64,000 bases of DNA from Solea solea (Eukaryota; Chordata; Actinopteri; Pleuronectiformes; Soleidae), in the NCBI RefSeq assembly GCF_958295425.1, contig NC_081146.1, positions 17,679,458 through 17,743,457 of the forward strand, written 5' to 3'. The notes beneath the pieces were generated by a model. It did no database searches. It was given only the letters and a program-made list of their open reading frames with translations, and was not told the DNA's origin. Every line of letters starts with the position of its first letter. The first letter of the stretch is position 1. Made by a program: the position numbers and the translations under genes. Positions 34,101-48,300 of this stretch are shown here, one piece after another.

Positions 34101-37100
34101 AGTCCAGGACTCCAGTGTGTTGGTGCAGAGGAGCACTCTGGACCTGATCCTCTTCTGCTTCCCCTTCCACATGAGCCAAGTCAGTACTGCTGTGTGTGCG
34201 TCTGTGTGTGTGTGTGTGTACATGTATTTATATCTTTGTGAGGGGGTTCAAGAAACGTACAAACCTATCTTTGTGAGGATATTTTGTCCCAGCCCCACAA
34301 CTTTAAAGGGCATTTTCAGGGTTAAGGGTTGGCATCAGGTTTATGTTAGAATTAAGGTTAAGGTTAGGCTAGAGATTGCATTATGTCAATGATGTGTCCT
34401 CATTAAGACATAAAAACAAAACAAGTTTGTGCAGGGTTAGGGTTGTGTAGTATATGTGTGTGTAAGCTACAGTAGAACAGTCACAAATATTCAGGCTTCC
34501 TGTTGTGTTTTGTTTTCAGGCGACTCGTCCTGACATGATTCGGATCCTTTCCGCAGCTTTGCATGTGGTTTTGAGAAGAGACATGTCCCTGAACCGCAGA
34601 CTCTATGCCTGGCTCCTGGGTGAGAAACATACACACACGCACTGACACAGCACTGACACTCACATACAGTGTCAGATTTCCTACTGTGGAACTACGGCGG
34701 TTATTTCACTACAGTTGAAGTTTTGAGACGCTGGAGACGTGCGAGAGAAACAAGAATTAGAATTAGAATTCTACATGAAAGCACTGTGACACCAGTTATT
34801 TTGTGTAGTATGTGCTGTACCTTGTTATTTGCATACACATTAGGTTTACTGATGTTTTCTTGCTGTTTTCCTTTTTTTTTCCCCCTTCAATCTGTTTTGG
34901 TCATTGTCTTACTCTATTTTCTTTTGTTTGCAACTCACTGTGGATGATCATGCTGGTAAGTGTGTGCATGTCAAGGGAAAGACACTGAATGTCTCAAGCT
35001 TACACTGTTAACTGATGCAATGACTCAAGTGTTAGACTATGATACCAGAAAGGAGACAACAAAGTGAACATGGAGTAAAGGTCAGAGGTGCAAATTGAGA
35101 TATGCAGTGTAATAATGGCAGTTGTAAACCACATTATTGGCCTGTTAAAATGAGCCGAGCAGTTCAAGACACACGTGCTGTACCACAAATTAAATCTGAG
35201 TACTGTTTATGAAGAAGAAAGTGCTTTGTTGAATGTTTTGAATGTGTGTCTTGAGTGCACAGTTCTAACTGTACTGTTTGTTTGTTTTTTAAGGCTTTGA
35301 TAACACTGGGGTAAAAACAGGCCCCCGCAGCACTCGACAGAGCAACCCAGAGGAGCATGCTAGCCACTACTTTAACACCTTCTCCAAGGACATGCTGGTC
35401 CAGGTGAGGTTGAGTGCTTATTGTTAATGTAGGTCAGCATTAAGATAATGTGTGTTGTGTTTATCTTCAAGAATGTAAATGCAGGTTCACTGCCTTTTGC
35501 GTAAGTTTTTAAATGAAACCTTTTAAAGAGTTATATCTATATTCTTGAAGATACAATACCCTGGTTGACTGAGAACTTTCACAGACAGTTATTTTTCATA
35601 GTGTGTTTTGGTGGGAACTTGATTTTTTTTTCTATTTTTCCATGCAACAAACTGAACTAGCCTCTCTGATCACATGCCACATCCTCTCTGGGGTTTACAT
35701 GCACTGTATGTCCTGCTTTCTTCTCCTCTTCACAACAGCCTGTCCTTTGAAGGCAGCTCCCAGGTCTCCCACAGACTTCTACACACACACACACGGTTGC
35801 ATTTGTGTAATCTGTCATATCATGCTCAAAGCAGCTGCAGCCTCCTGGCATGTGATGGGCTCTGGTACTTCAGGGTTTGGAGGGACAGGGATGTTTTTGA
35901 AAGTACAGTTTTCTGTTTTTTGTTTTATATTAGTTTCATTTGTTTATAGTCTGCCATCTGCTCAGAGACAGTTTTTGGTTCCCTCCTCTAGGAGAGGGTC
36001 GGTTCCTACACAGACTTTTGTCTTTTGCAGGCGTCAGCCCATTATGTGGCAGATGAAGCACGGAATGCACACTTTCAAAAGAAAAATGCAAATATGAGAT
36101 TGATTCTGAAAACATAAATCTAAAGCATTTAAATAAGCCCTTAGCACTAATCGGCACTCTAACGTGTTTGTGTGTGTTTTCAGGCAATGATAGGGATCTT
36201 GCAGGGCAAGGCCCGAGGTGGGGAAGAGGAGAGCATCCTCATGCACGACCTCAAACCTTTTCGCATCCTCATCAGTTTGCTGGACAAACCTGAGCTCGGT
36301 ATGTTAATAATTCAATAGTAAATACATCAAACATTTACCTTGCACTTGCAGTCTTTTGCCGCAGATGTCATTCCTGCCGTCTGTATTTCAGGTCCCGCAA
36401 TCCTCGAGGATGTTTTGATTGAGGTTTTTCGGACCCTGTACACACAGTGCCGAACAGAGCTGGACCTCCAAAACCAGAGTCCATTCAGTAAAGACCATAC
36501 ACACCTTAGCAGGTCTGTCCAGTCCACAACTAATTACTTAGTAAGATGAATATTTTGTCAAAATACTTGTCAAATTAAAATTCAGGTGTGATTAATTTTC
36601 ATGCCATTAAATCAGTTTGTAAGTATGAAAACATTAACAGACTCTTCTTTTTAACTTTAAACTATAAAATGGTGAAATAATGGCGAGTAATTTCATAAAT
36701 AATGACAGCATGTATTTACTTGTTATACTTTCAAGTCTTAACTTGACAAATTACTCACATCACTGAGTAATTACTGTGTTTTTGTTTTTTAAACAAAAAT
36801 CAACAGTTGCATATTATGAAGATTTAGTTCTCACATGAAATCTTTCTCTTCTTTCTCAGCAAATTACGGGAGAACAAGAAAACAGCAGAACTGATTAAAA
36901 CTGCCAATCTCCTGTTCAACTCGTTTGAGCCGTACTACATGTGGGACTACATCGCTCGCTGGTTTGAGGAGTGCTGCAGGTTTGTATGTGTAAATGTATG
37001 AGTGACATTTTATGATGTTATTATGTAAGATCTAAAAATCAATATTACAGCTCATGGTCACACTTATCCTCCAAATAATGTCAGCTATACCTCTGATGCA

Positions 37101-37219
37101 GGAGGACGCTGAACAGCAGCACAGGAGCACAGCGGCATTCTGGGAGTATAGATTCTCCTGAGCTTTCTCTGGTGGAGTTCTGTCAGCTGGTTGATTTTCT
37201 ACTGGATATTGTTTCCTTG
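31142..37219 (+). CDS. dop1a: dop1a coding exons 1-11: N-terminal Dopey domain (residues 1-488)
   Basis: Exons: 31142-31279, 31582-31763, 31855-32025, 33343-33532, 34081-34179, 34520-34619, 35294-35403, 36184-36298, 36392-36512, 36860-36979, 37102-37219. Residues 1 to about 300 form the conserved Dopey N-terminal domain. Visible landmarks include [99 protein letters not shown] and [17 protein letters not shown]. The region is helical, without signal peptide or membrane segment, as expected for a peripheral protein. Introns between these exons hold a retroposon tail (31.3 kb), a TG repeat with an attached dispersed repeat (34.2 kb) and otherwise unremarkable sequence. Confidence 0.95.
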
Positions 37220-37224
37220 GTGAG

Positions 37225-37259
<35 letters not shown>

Positions 37260-40200
37260 GTCTTTCTCTTTGTATTCTAAAGTTCCTTGATTTTCACACT
37301 TCAGTATTTTTTTTTTACTGTGTTTTCATTCTGTCTTTACTTCTTTTCAGTCTTTTCAGTGTAGCTTTATTGTCTGTCCTATTTTGTCCGTCATTGTTCA
37401 TCCTTCTCTTTACCTTTTAAAGTGGCACTTTCTTCCCTTTGTGGATTTTGCTTTTCTCAAACATTATCTTTAAAAAAAATTCTCTTTTTTTTCTTTTTAA
37501 TCTTTCTCCTAACTTTTCTTCAGTCCCTGTTCTCCCACTGCTGCTTGTACTTTTCTTCTTGTTCTTTCTCACACTCCCTCGTGTCTCCTCACACACCTTC
37601 TTTGATCCAGTGTGTTCCTTTCAAAAAAAAAACTAACAACCATCCATGGTCATTCTCAATTTGGTCTTCCATCTTGTCTGAATTGTCATCCAACTCCATT
37701 TCTGTCCAGTTTTGGGATCTATTGGTCTCCATTGAGGGTGTGTGTAAATACCTTTTTTCTGTTTGTGTGTGTGTGTGTATGTGTGTATGTATATGTGCAG
37801 TCTCTACACAGGTTAAAGATGCATATGTTTAGTTCCAATGCCAAATGTTGTTTGCCTCCTCTAGAGATTTGCTTGTCTTTGCAGTATTTCCAATCTGAAA
37901 AGTTTGGAAATGACCCTTTAAATGTGTGTGTGCGTGTGTGTGTGTTTCATTGAGAAAATCTTGTGTCCTGAGAGATTGTGTGTGTGTGTGAGAGAGAGAG
38001 GTGTGTGTTTGTTTTTTCTGCAAACAAAGTGTTGCAGCCTGTGCTCTGCTTGCTCCTGTCTGTTCAAACTATCTGCTCTTTCTCCTTGAAGCCTACTAGA
38101 AGCATGAGGGTAATCTGCCAGGTAAAGTACTGCTCTTTCCTGCATTTTCACCTCACTCTGCTTCACTGAGGCTACGATAACATTTCTGCAACATCCTGCC
38201 AACATCCATCAGTTCATCCCTTCGTCCCTGCTCTGCTTTCAGTGATCATTTCGCAATGACTGATTCATAGTCATATATTTTAATGCCCCGAACGAACGTG
38301 ATCACAGAGGAGCGGTGGATTAATAACAATCATTAAATGTGGTGAAAACTTGGCTGTTTGGTGTGGATCTTGTGAAAATGAAATTTCCGCCCCAGTGTGT
38401 ATGTGCTTTCTGTTAAGCATGCATGCAGTTACATGCTCACATATTTGTAAAAAAAATATGAGAATACCTAATTCCTTTTTTTTAATCATTTAGATGTTAT
38501 TTATATATATATTTTTTTTTTCCTTAAATTAAAACATTTTTGAAGATCGCCTCACTCAACCCGCAAAAATAATGTGACAAGGCCAATTTAAAAAAGGAAT
38601 GGGGAGAAAAGGAGGCTCCATACATGTAGTTCTAATTGTAGATCATTTACCTTTTAGCTGTTATGTTTTACACCTTAATTGGGTTTTTCAGTCATTTATA
38701 TTTTTAAACTGAAAATGACCATAACCCAATTATACTGTGGTATTTAGTTTTAAGTAGATAAAAATAAATCCAGTAAATAGAAAATGTAAATTTCTAATGT
38801 AGAAAACATGTTTGTCCTGATATTGTAGGTTCAGAATTAAAGGAGATACAAATATTTAAATATGTGTTGTGTATTAGTCAAGCCAAGCAAACTGTTATAT
38901 ATCAGTCGTCTAATTAAGTCACTAGCAGTAATTAAATTATATCAGGTTCAGGTCCTTTCAGATACCCAGATATCGCCAGGTCCTCACCTTCTGTTTTTTC
39001 CCCCCGAAACGTCCAGGAGACATACATAGAGATTCAAACAGAGCATCTTCCTCAGCTGCTGCTGCGCATGGTAGCAGCTCTGACCTGCCACCTGCAGACT
39101 CTGTGCCTCGGGGAGCTCACCCACTGCCTTCGCCTCTGCTCCAAGATCCTCAGCAAAGTGCAGCCACCTCTGGTGTCCCCTCTGTCCCTGCCCTCACGCT
39201 CCCAGGCTCAAAGTCATTCTAAGTCCACTGACAACTTCTCGATATCAGCCAAAGATAAATGCAAAGACGCGGACGACAAACGGGTGAGAAACATATTCCA
39301 TAAAAAGTTGTTTTGACACTGTTTTTTTTTGGCAGAAATAGAAATGTTTTTTCACTATTTTAACTATGATCAAATCTGAGGTCATTTAGTCAGTGTGGTA
39401 TTAAATTCACAACACTTGATTTTAACCTCGGCTTTCCACTCATTCAAAGTTTTGCATTTATGTTGCACAGGGAATTCCACTTTACTTACTGCTTCTCAAG
39501 AGTTCAAAAATACAGTTCTTGAGAATCGCCTCTGTGTCACATGTATCTAGGTATGTAGTTGGCTTGGTCAGGCAGTCCATATCTAGCTGTGTGTAGTGTT
39601 GTGACAGGTAATGAGGTGCTAATGTGATAATGAACCATCGTCATGTGTGGTATTGTGTAATTTCTAGCATCTCCTCTGACACTTCTTTTTTGTTTTCATG
39701 ACAAATTGTACTTTGGAAATCAGAAAGACCCCGATGACTTGAACTGCGGTGTTGCTGATCCATTGAGTGTGTAAAGTTGTGTAGTGTGAACTTTTAGGCA
39801 TCTCCCCACTTTAATAGTGTGTCACAAGAGAAATTGGTATTGCTTCCAAGCACCTGAGCAAAAGTCAAGCCTTTGCTGTGCCAACCTCTGACTTTGAAAA
39901 ACAGTTCCAGAAAATATTTGGTCCTGTCTTTGATCCTTAAAAAACATAATGTGACAAAAACAAACTGTGCTCCTGTCCATGCAGTCGGAGGAAATTCCAC
40001 TATGACCTAATTGACCCACTTCTTCCACAAGTCAGTGCCCAAACAGCCATCACTTCAGGCTCTGATGGTGTTCCCTGGTCCAGGGACAGGGCCCTATCCA
40101 GCCCTTGTGTCCTTCTACCAGCCTCCTGCCCTGTGCCACATTTTAGCTTCCCACAATCCCTCGACACAAGGCATTTAAAGACTTGTTCAGATACTGTTTG

Positions 40201-43200
40201 GCTGCCTGGGCTCTCTCAGTCCCTGTCTACCAACCTAGTTAATTAAGTGTCTGAGAGCTCAGTGAGGCACAATACACATTTTAGTCCGTCTGGAAAGAGA
40301 TGGAGGTTATTTGGGTTGAATGGACCCATGAGGGACAGAGGAGATCACGAGTAGAAAGAGAGAAGATGATAAACTAACAGCTGAGCCAAAGCTCGCCTTT
40401 TCTCTTTTAAAGAATGAGAGGAGTACATCAGTCTGTGGTGCCTCCTGAGTGTGTCGTATCCATCAGAGTGGAAAGAAATCACACATACATCCACTGAATA
40501 CTGTAACATCCCCACCCCCCACCCTGAGGGGCATATAAAGAATGTCACAGCTGAGTACAGGCCAGAATGTGCACACTTCATCAATCAAAATGTATCCCAT
40601 GGAGCCCTCAGGCCCACAAACACTGTCAAAAGTGTATGAAGTTCTTGGTGTGTCAGTCTGTCTGCAGCAGGATGTAACAGTGGTGCAAAGTTGAGTTGAG
40701 CACCTCCCTCTGGACAGACCCTGCAGCTTTGTTTACAGATTACTACAGTAAAAAGTTTGGATTTGTTTGTGCTTGTCTGTTTGAATACAAGAAATAGGAC
40801 AGCACTCATTTAGTGTATGACCATTTGTAGATGTCTGCTATTTTATCATTTTCCCACAATGCTTTACTAAATAAATTATCTATGTCTGACATAAATAAAG
40901 TTTTAAACCTGTGTTATAAATTTAATACTGCCTGATGAGTCAAGGTAGTCATGAAACACTTCTGCTCTTTAGTTGCCTTACATAGTATAGTACATTTTGG
41001 AATGTTGGTATTTTGTTGTAATTTCCAAGTAGACATTATTTTTATTATTATTAGACAAAAACATTCTTTGCTGTATGTACATTATCACCATCATCACTTG
41101 TTTAACCCTGCCTTCCTGCAGGCTCTCCCTGTTGCTATGGAGCTGCCTGGCAGTGGGGATGTTTTTGAAGATGGAGAAAATCCCCGCAGCAGTCGCTCCT
41201 CAGAAGGTGGCTTCACAGACTTTGTTCAGTACCAGCATGACGGACCACAGGAAACGGAAGGAATCCCCCATTTTAATTCAGCGGTCAAAGCAGGCTGTCG
41301 CTCCTCAGGCTTATCTCAGTCTCTGGACAAACCAGTCATGCAGCGCTGCCTGGAGCACTTCCAGCAGTTTCTCTCCCGACTCATCACCTTGTATATAACC
41401 ACTGGGCATGTGGACAGAGCTGAGGGTGAAAGAACTGAGGTCATGCAGTCGGGGCCGCTGGTCGTAGAAGGTTCCCAACACTGCAATTGTCCTGAATCAT
41501 GCTCAGAACCTGGCTCGGTGCAGAGGGAGTGTGTTGCTGCCTTCACTGCTGCCTGTCAGCTGTTCCTGGAATGCTCCAGCTTCCCAGTCTACATCGCGGA
41601 GGGTAACCTCAAGTCCTCACCCACACAGGAGGAGCAGTTTGGTAAGCACCAAAAACACAAATAATGAATGAGATTAGTCTCTGTCTTTGAGTTTTCACTC
41701 AATTATTTACTTAAATATTTAAACCGTGCATGTCTATCCCCCTCTGCATCCATATAGACAGTGAGCAGGTTCGTCTGCCAGTGTGGCTACAGTCACTAAT
41801 GGATGCCTGCTGCCTGGCCAGTGACTTCAGCTTGCAGGGCACCGCCATCTCCCTGCTCATGGACCTAATAGGACTCACCCAGTCAGTTGCGATGGTATCA
41901 GCGGAGAGTGTGGCATCTGCTGACAACTCAGAGATGCCCCAGCCCAAGAGCCCAAGCCAGGGTCGAGTAGCTGTCGTCATCAGGCCACCGCTCACTCAGG
42001 GAATCCTCAAGTACATCGCTGACAAGACTGACTTCTTCAAGGTAGTCCTCTAATTTATGGTGTTGAAGTGGAACGATTAATTGATCTTCATTTTTTCATG
42101 CTTTTCTCTCTTCAATCTTGTGCTCTAGAGTGTAGCTTTGATCTTGTGGGACCAGTTGAGTGAAGGAACACCTCAGCACCATCAACGCAGTGTGGAGCTT
42201 TTCTACCAGCTCCACAACCTGGTGCCTTCCTCCAGCATCTGTGAGGACGTCATCAGTCAGCAACTTATGCACAGAGACAAGGTCAGCACAGTGCACATGT
42301 GGCCTTTTTATTCAGGGTGTGAGACACACACACACACACATTACATTACATGCAAAATGATGTTGTTTTTTTTTTTTTTTTTCTTCAGAGAATTCGATTG
42401 GAGGCCCATGTGAAGTTTTCTGTGCTATGGCATTTGACAAGAGATTTGAACATCACCAAGTCCTCTCCCTTTAGTCGCACATTTGACAGGTTGGTGAGGA
42501 TCTGTTGATGACATGGACCTGGTGCTTAGAATTTTTTGGTCACATTTTTCTCTCTTGTTCCCCTTCCTTTGACTGACAGATCTTTATTTATCATGCTGGA
42601 CTGTCTGAGTTATTGGGATCCATGTACGAGCGCTGTTGGTCGTGCTTGGCTGAATCAGGTCCTTCAGAGACATGACATTGCTCGGGTCCTTGAGCCACTT
42701 CTGCTGCTTCTGCTCCACCCCAAGACCCACCGAGTGTCAATTCAGAGGGTACAAGCCCAGCGGCACTGGGCCCAGGTCTTTCCAGATGTACCAGAACAGG
42801 AACCATCAGAAACCATCTACAACAGGGACTCTGGTTTCTTGGACAGTGAGCATTGCCCTTTAACTCTGCCTTTATGACGGTTGTCATTGTGTTCATGAGA
42901 ACATCAAGTTTTGAATCTGTTTGTGTAAACTTTTTTCCTCCTTATGTCTTCAGACTTCAGTCAGTTCCACGGGGAGAGGATTACTCAAGAGGAGCTTCAA
43001 CGTCAGGCGATGGGCAACATGGAGCCATTCTGTCTGATTGTCAACCCACTGAGTGATAGCTTGTCTTTGCTGAGTCTGAGCAGTGAAAACATACTGGCTG
43101 GTGAATGTCAGCCCACTGACCAGCAGGGGGATCCCCAGAGCTCAGAGTCTTCTCGTTCTCATTCATCGACAGTGGAAAATGGCAGCTTTGAGGACCCAGT

Positions 43201-45271
43201 CAATGGCTCAGACCAACAGCCTGGGTCCTCAGATGATATGTCAAACGACTCCATAGAAGAGGTTGTGTCCTCTGTTATAAAAGAGCTAATAGATAGGGTT
43301 CTGAGTTTAGCAGATGAGGAATCTCTTGAAGTGCCATCTCCACTTGAGAACTGGCCACAGACTGACACAGATAGCACTTCCTCAGATATCTCAACCGGTG
43401 CTGTTGACTGTGCACCTCCTCCCAGCTCCACCCACCAGACTTTGCCGGAGATTCTGGCTGGAGGAACACTGGAGTTCCTCTCTGTCACACAGGCTGATTT
43501 GTTGGCAGAGGAGCAGCACAAAGAGGGCATCACTCGTCATAGTTCATCTCCGTCAATCATCACTCTGCCAGACGGCTCAGACCCAAACACTCCAGACCAC
43601 AACCTGCAGGTAGATGACCCTCAGGCCCGTAAACGTAGCCACAGCAGCACTCAGCTCAGTCTGAAAGGGAAGATCATGGAGAGGCTGGCTGACAAGTCTC
43701 CAGGGGCAAAGCCCAAGCTCAAGAAGGCCAAGAGGAAAGAGGAGGAGAGGCTTAGGAAAGCAGCAATTCAAGCTGAAAAACTGAAGCCACCTAGTATTTT
43801 CTTTGGAGACAGCCTGGATCTAGAGAACTGGTACAGTTGTGGGGAAGGCGAGGTGTCAGAGATTGAGAGCGACACAGGCTCACCCAGTGGTGGGCCTGCT
43901 GGGAATGTTGGGGGTGTCAGTGTCCCTGGACGCAGATCATCCTCTGCCCCACCTCGTTTTAACATTCATCCTCTCTATCAGCATGTCCTGCTCTACCTCC
44001 AGCTGTATGACTCCTCCCGGGCCCTGCACGCCCTGTCAGCCATCGCAGCCATGTTGAAAGCTGCACCCTCAGGGTTTGTAAGTGCCATCTCTACCACCAG
44101 CATCAATAACACCTACACTCCACAGCTCTCCTTGCTCCAAAACCTCCTAGCACGTCACAGAATCTCTGTCATGGGCAAAGACTTTTACTGCTCCATCCCC
44201 CAGGACTCCCACTCCCACTCTTTTCGCAGCGCCATGTACCTGGAGATCATAATCTCGCTTTGTCTTTATTATCTAAGAAGCTATTACTCTGCCCACCTGG
44301 CATCAGGCCCTCAGGACTTGGCAGGGAACCGAGCCATGCAACTCACCAGTGTTGAGGTGTTAGCCGTGCTCTTCAGTGAGCTTGGCAAAGTCACGGGCGG
44401 TTCAGCTAAGGGCTTTGCTAGTTTCATTAGTGACGTCCTCTTCAAGTGCAAAGTTCAAAAGGTGGTGCTCCATTGCCTCCTCTCCTCCATATTCAGTGCC
44501 CAGAAATGGCACGAGCAGCGCATGGCAGGTGTCAACATGGCCACAGTGGAGGAGGGTCTGTCAGAAGACAGTGTGATCAACCTGTCGGAGGACCAGATCG
44601 ACAGCTGTAGTGCAGTCCAGTCACAGTTGTTAAGACTGTTGCAGAGCCTCGTTGTACTTGAGCACAAAGTCCTGGGGCCAGCTGATGAGGGAGGTGAAGG
44701 AGGACCAATGGGAGCAGGGACAGGAGTTGGAGGGACAGGTGGCACTGCAGGGACAGGGTTTGAGACTCTTGTTGCGGAAGTGGAGCATGTCAACCCTCAG
44801 CAGCCCATGACATCGCTGCAATACCTCCACGGACAGCCAATCACCGCGCAGGGTATGTTCCTGTGTGCAGTGATCAGGGCGCTTCATCAGCACCATGCAT
44901 GCAAGATGCACCCACAGTGGATCGGGCTCATAACAGCCACCCTACCGTACATGGGGAGGGTGCTGAAGAGGGTGGTGGCCTCCGTCACACTACAGTTGTG
45001 CAGGAACCTTGACGACCTACTTCAGCAGTACCGCTATGAGACTGGGATAACTGACACTAGGTATGAACATCCACTTATATTGATTTGACACACCATTATG
45101 GTAACTGCAGTTGTCTCAGCGATCGGAGCCAGTGGATGTCTAATGTAAGACATTCAGATCACTAATGTGTAATGTGTCTATTTTCAAGATATTTTCTATT
45201 GAAAAATTATCAATCATATATATATATGTATATATATGTGTATATATATACACATATATATATACACATAT

Positions 45272-45302
<31 letters not shown>

Positions 45303-48300
45303 AATATGTACATATATATATGCATGCATGCATTTATTAAACCACATATTCTCCTTTTGTCTTTTAGACCACAGTGGATGGCTCTGTGCATTCCTCCTGA
45401 CCTGATTCTGACGGTGCTGGAAGGCATCACGTCCATCATCCACTACTGCCTGCTGGATCCCACTTCCCAGTACCACCAGGTGAGGGCGCCGTGCACCACA
45501 CTATTACAGCAGTATGAATATGTACATTCAGGCCTCCTTTGCTGTGTTTTCAGCAGTGATATTGCTGATTTGGTTACTGATTGCATATGAGTGATAATTG
45601 TGTACTTTAGCTTTTGATTGCGTTGATCAAATTAGTGTTTTCATTTTTCAGTGGGGGGCATAGAAAATCTTTGGAATTAGGTCAAATTAGGTTTGGGAAT
45701 GGCTGTGATGAATCTTAGTTACTGAAAGTGTTAATGATTTTGTGCCTCTCAGTTACAAGTGAGTGTCGACCAGAAGCACTTGGCTGAGGCCCGCTCAGGT
45801 ATCCTGTCCATCCTCCACACCATCATGACTTCTGTCACCCTGCTGTGGAGCGTCCTCCACCAGGCTGACAACTCCGACAAACCAGCTGCTGCCTCCGCTG
45901 CCTCCACTTCAAACATCAACCTGGGATCCACAAAGGTAAGCCAGGCAACAAAGGACTTCTCATCAAGGTCTTGGTGATGGATTATAATGCAGAATTAGCC
46001 AGTCAAGGAAATATGCAGGTTTTGTTTTGTGCTACCTATTGATCTCAACATTACAAACTGGATCTAATTACTGACTCCTTTCTCTGGCAATTATTTTTAA
46101 TTGAATGTATTTTTCCCTCATATCCTTATTAGTCATGTCCATATGTAATTAGTAATATAATATGCATTTGATAAATATGTAAAAAAGGAAATGTTTCCCA
46201 TGTAATTTGATGATAAAACACTGCATCATAGTTATTTCTTGCACTCCGTTGTATTTTCTAAGCACATTACACAGCAAGATACCCTGAGGGGTATTTACAA
46301 GATAATGATGTTATCAGTTGTTTCGGTCTCTAACCTAAGGTCTTCGCTTAAATTTGCACGACAGAACCTGCGTCAGCAAATTCTTGAGCTGCTGGGTCCA
46401 ATCTCCATGAACCACGGTGCTCACTTCATGGCAGCCATCGCTTATGTTTGGAATGAGAGGAAACTGGTCAAGATTCCAGTCCGGAATAAGGTGAGTGTTA
46501 AAAAAAAGAAAAGAAAAACAAAGTCACTACTCTTTACATCCGCATTTGGAGCAGTGAGAAGTGATTTCTATTATCATATTAACTCTATATATAAAAGTTG
46601 TGGAGTAAAACATAACAGCAGCATTTGCATTCTACGTTTTCCACAAGCCTGGTTTTTAAGAGATGCCTTTAAAAAGATTGAATGATAATAATTCAGGGAG
46701 AAACTTCCCAAGCAGTTCAAAGATTTCCAGCTGTTGTTCCACAACATTAAAACGAGGCACTGGTTGTAATGTTTGGGCTGAATGGTGTTTTTTATATGTG
46801 AGTGAAGTTACTGCTCGACACTCACTTGTACCATCAACGCCACGTCTTCTAGGTGATCCCTGTAGCCAGCGAAGAACAGCTGCTGCTGGTTGAGCTGGTT
46901 CGCTCAGTGAGCGCCATGCGCACCGAGACGGTCATGCAGACGGTCAAAGAGGTTCTGAAACAGCCTCCTGCCATCGCAAAGGACAAGGTTTGTGTTTGTG
47001 TTTTTGCTGCCGATGACGCTTTATTGTAACATCCTAATGCTGTCATACACATTTCCTGACTCCTCCTTAGATACTCCAGAACTCGTAAGAGGTTTCTGTA
47101 TAACCAGAGGTTCAGAGTCAAAAACAAATGCCTGTACATAGAAGGAACAGGGGGAAGAATACAGCTTGTACTATTAAATATTGAATTAAATATCAATATT
47201 CTGTTTCACCTTTATGGTGGTCTTTCATTTTTATTTCCTCCCTTCACCCACAGAAGCATCTTTCATTGGAGGTCTGCATGTTACAGTTCTTCTATGCCTA
47301 TGTCCAGAGGTGAGCTTCCCAACATTAGTATATTATGTATTTACCATTGTTTTTGACTTTTTTTTTTTTTTTTAAATCTCTTTATCTTAATAAAGACACA
47401 ACATTTTGCAGAGATCTACTTTGTGTTTTTGATTGTGCCCTGTTTTTGTTTTTGTCACAGGATTCCTGTGTCCAGTTTAGTCGATAGCTGGCCGTCTCTG
47501 CTGGCACTGCTGAAGGACTCGGTACAGTTAGGGCTTCCTGCTCCGGGACAGTTTCTCATATTGGGGTTGGTTTCTCTTCCCTCTTTTTATGAGTTGTTGT
47601 AAAGTCATCTGCATATCCTCACAATCAGCTGTTCTATCATAATCATACTTAGAATGTGTCATGTTGTGGATCCTGTGGTTACTGAGTAGCTCACACACCC
47701 ACCCACCTTTCTGTTTGTCTTTTTTTCTCTAGAGTTCTGAATGAGTTCATTTTAAAGAACCCCAATCTGGAGAGCAAGAAGGACCAGAGGGAGCTGCAGG
47801 TAATAATAATAATAATAATAATACATCATATTTTTATAGCGCTTTTCTTAACACTCAAAGACGCTGAATATCTACTACTACCTTGAAAACAGTTACATTC
47901 TCTATAATTTGCTTTACGTCTTGTTTGAACATTGTTTTGACAGTCTCCTCTCACGTGATTACAGATTGGATTACAAATCTGACTGGACAGGTCTTGTTAC
48001 CTTATGAAAATATCTGCATATTCTCTGTGTGTTCAGGACGTGACCCATAAAGTTGTTGAAGCCATCGGGACAATTGCGGGCTCCTCTCTGGAGCAAACCA
48101 CATGGTTGAGGAGAAACCTGGAGGTGAAACCTTCTCCTCAGATAGTTGTAGATGGAAACAACCTGGAAGCTGATGTAGAAGGTGTGTTACATGTGTGTTG
48201 ACTAACTGCATTGTTACTGAATATTGTCACCCCAAACTTGCTAACACTAAGCTAATATTTTTATTTGTACCAAAAATACATTTTAAGGATTAATGTAATC

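Noticed and set aside
34320..34440. Interstitial telomere repeat (GGGTTA-like units)
   Set aside because: Units are irregular GGTTAAGG/AGGTTAGG inside a known style of fish dispersed repeat, not tandem TTAGGG.
35603..36097. 164-codon ORF between dop1a exons 7 and 8
   Set aside because: Intronic, no domain, overlapped by ORFs on both strands. The exon 7 to exon 8 junction is in phase without it.
37422..37953. Two ORFs of 113-136 codons in dop1a intron 11
   Set aside because: Pyrimidine-rich low-complexity sequence and TG repeats; Phe/Leu/Ser/Cys-only composition.
38090..38120. Possible extra dop1a exon ending AGCATGAGG|GTAATC
   Set aside because: Exon 11 joins exon 12 in phase with family-like sequence ([17 protein letters not shown]), and no convincing acceptor precedes the candidate.
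42489..42495. Alternative dop1a exon 16 donor TTG|GTGAGG
   Set aside because: It would break the phase-2 junction to exon 17 (FDR-SLFIML). The upstream donor GACAG|GTTGGT keeps the family sequence.
45165..45590. 141-codon plus-strand ORF (and mirror ORFs on the minus strand) rich in Tyr/Ile
   Set aside because: Produced by translating the TATATA repeat next to dop1a exon 19. The only real coding part is the exon itself.
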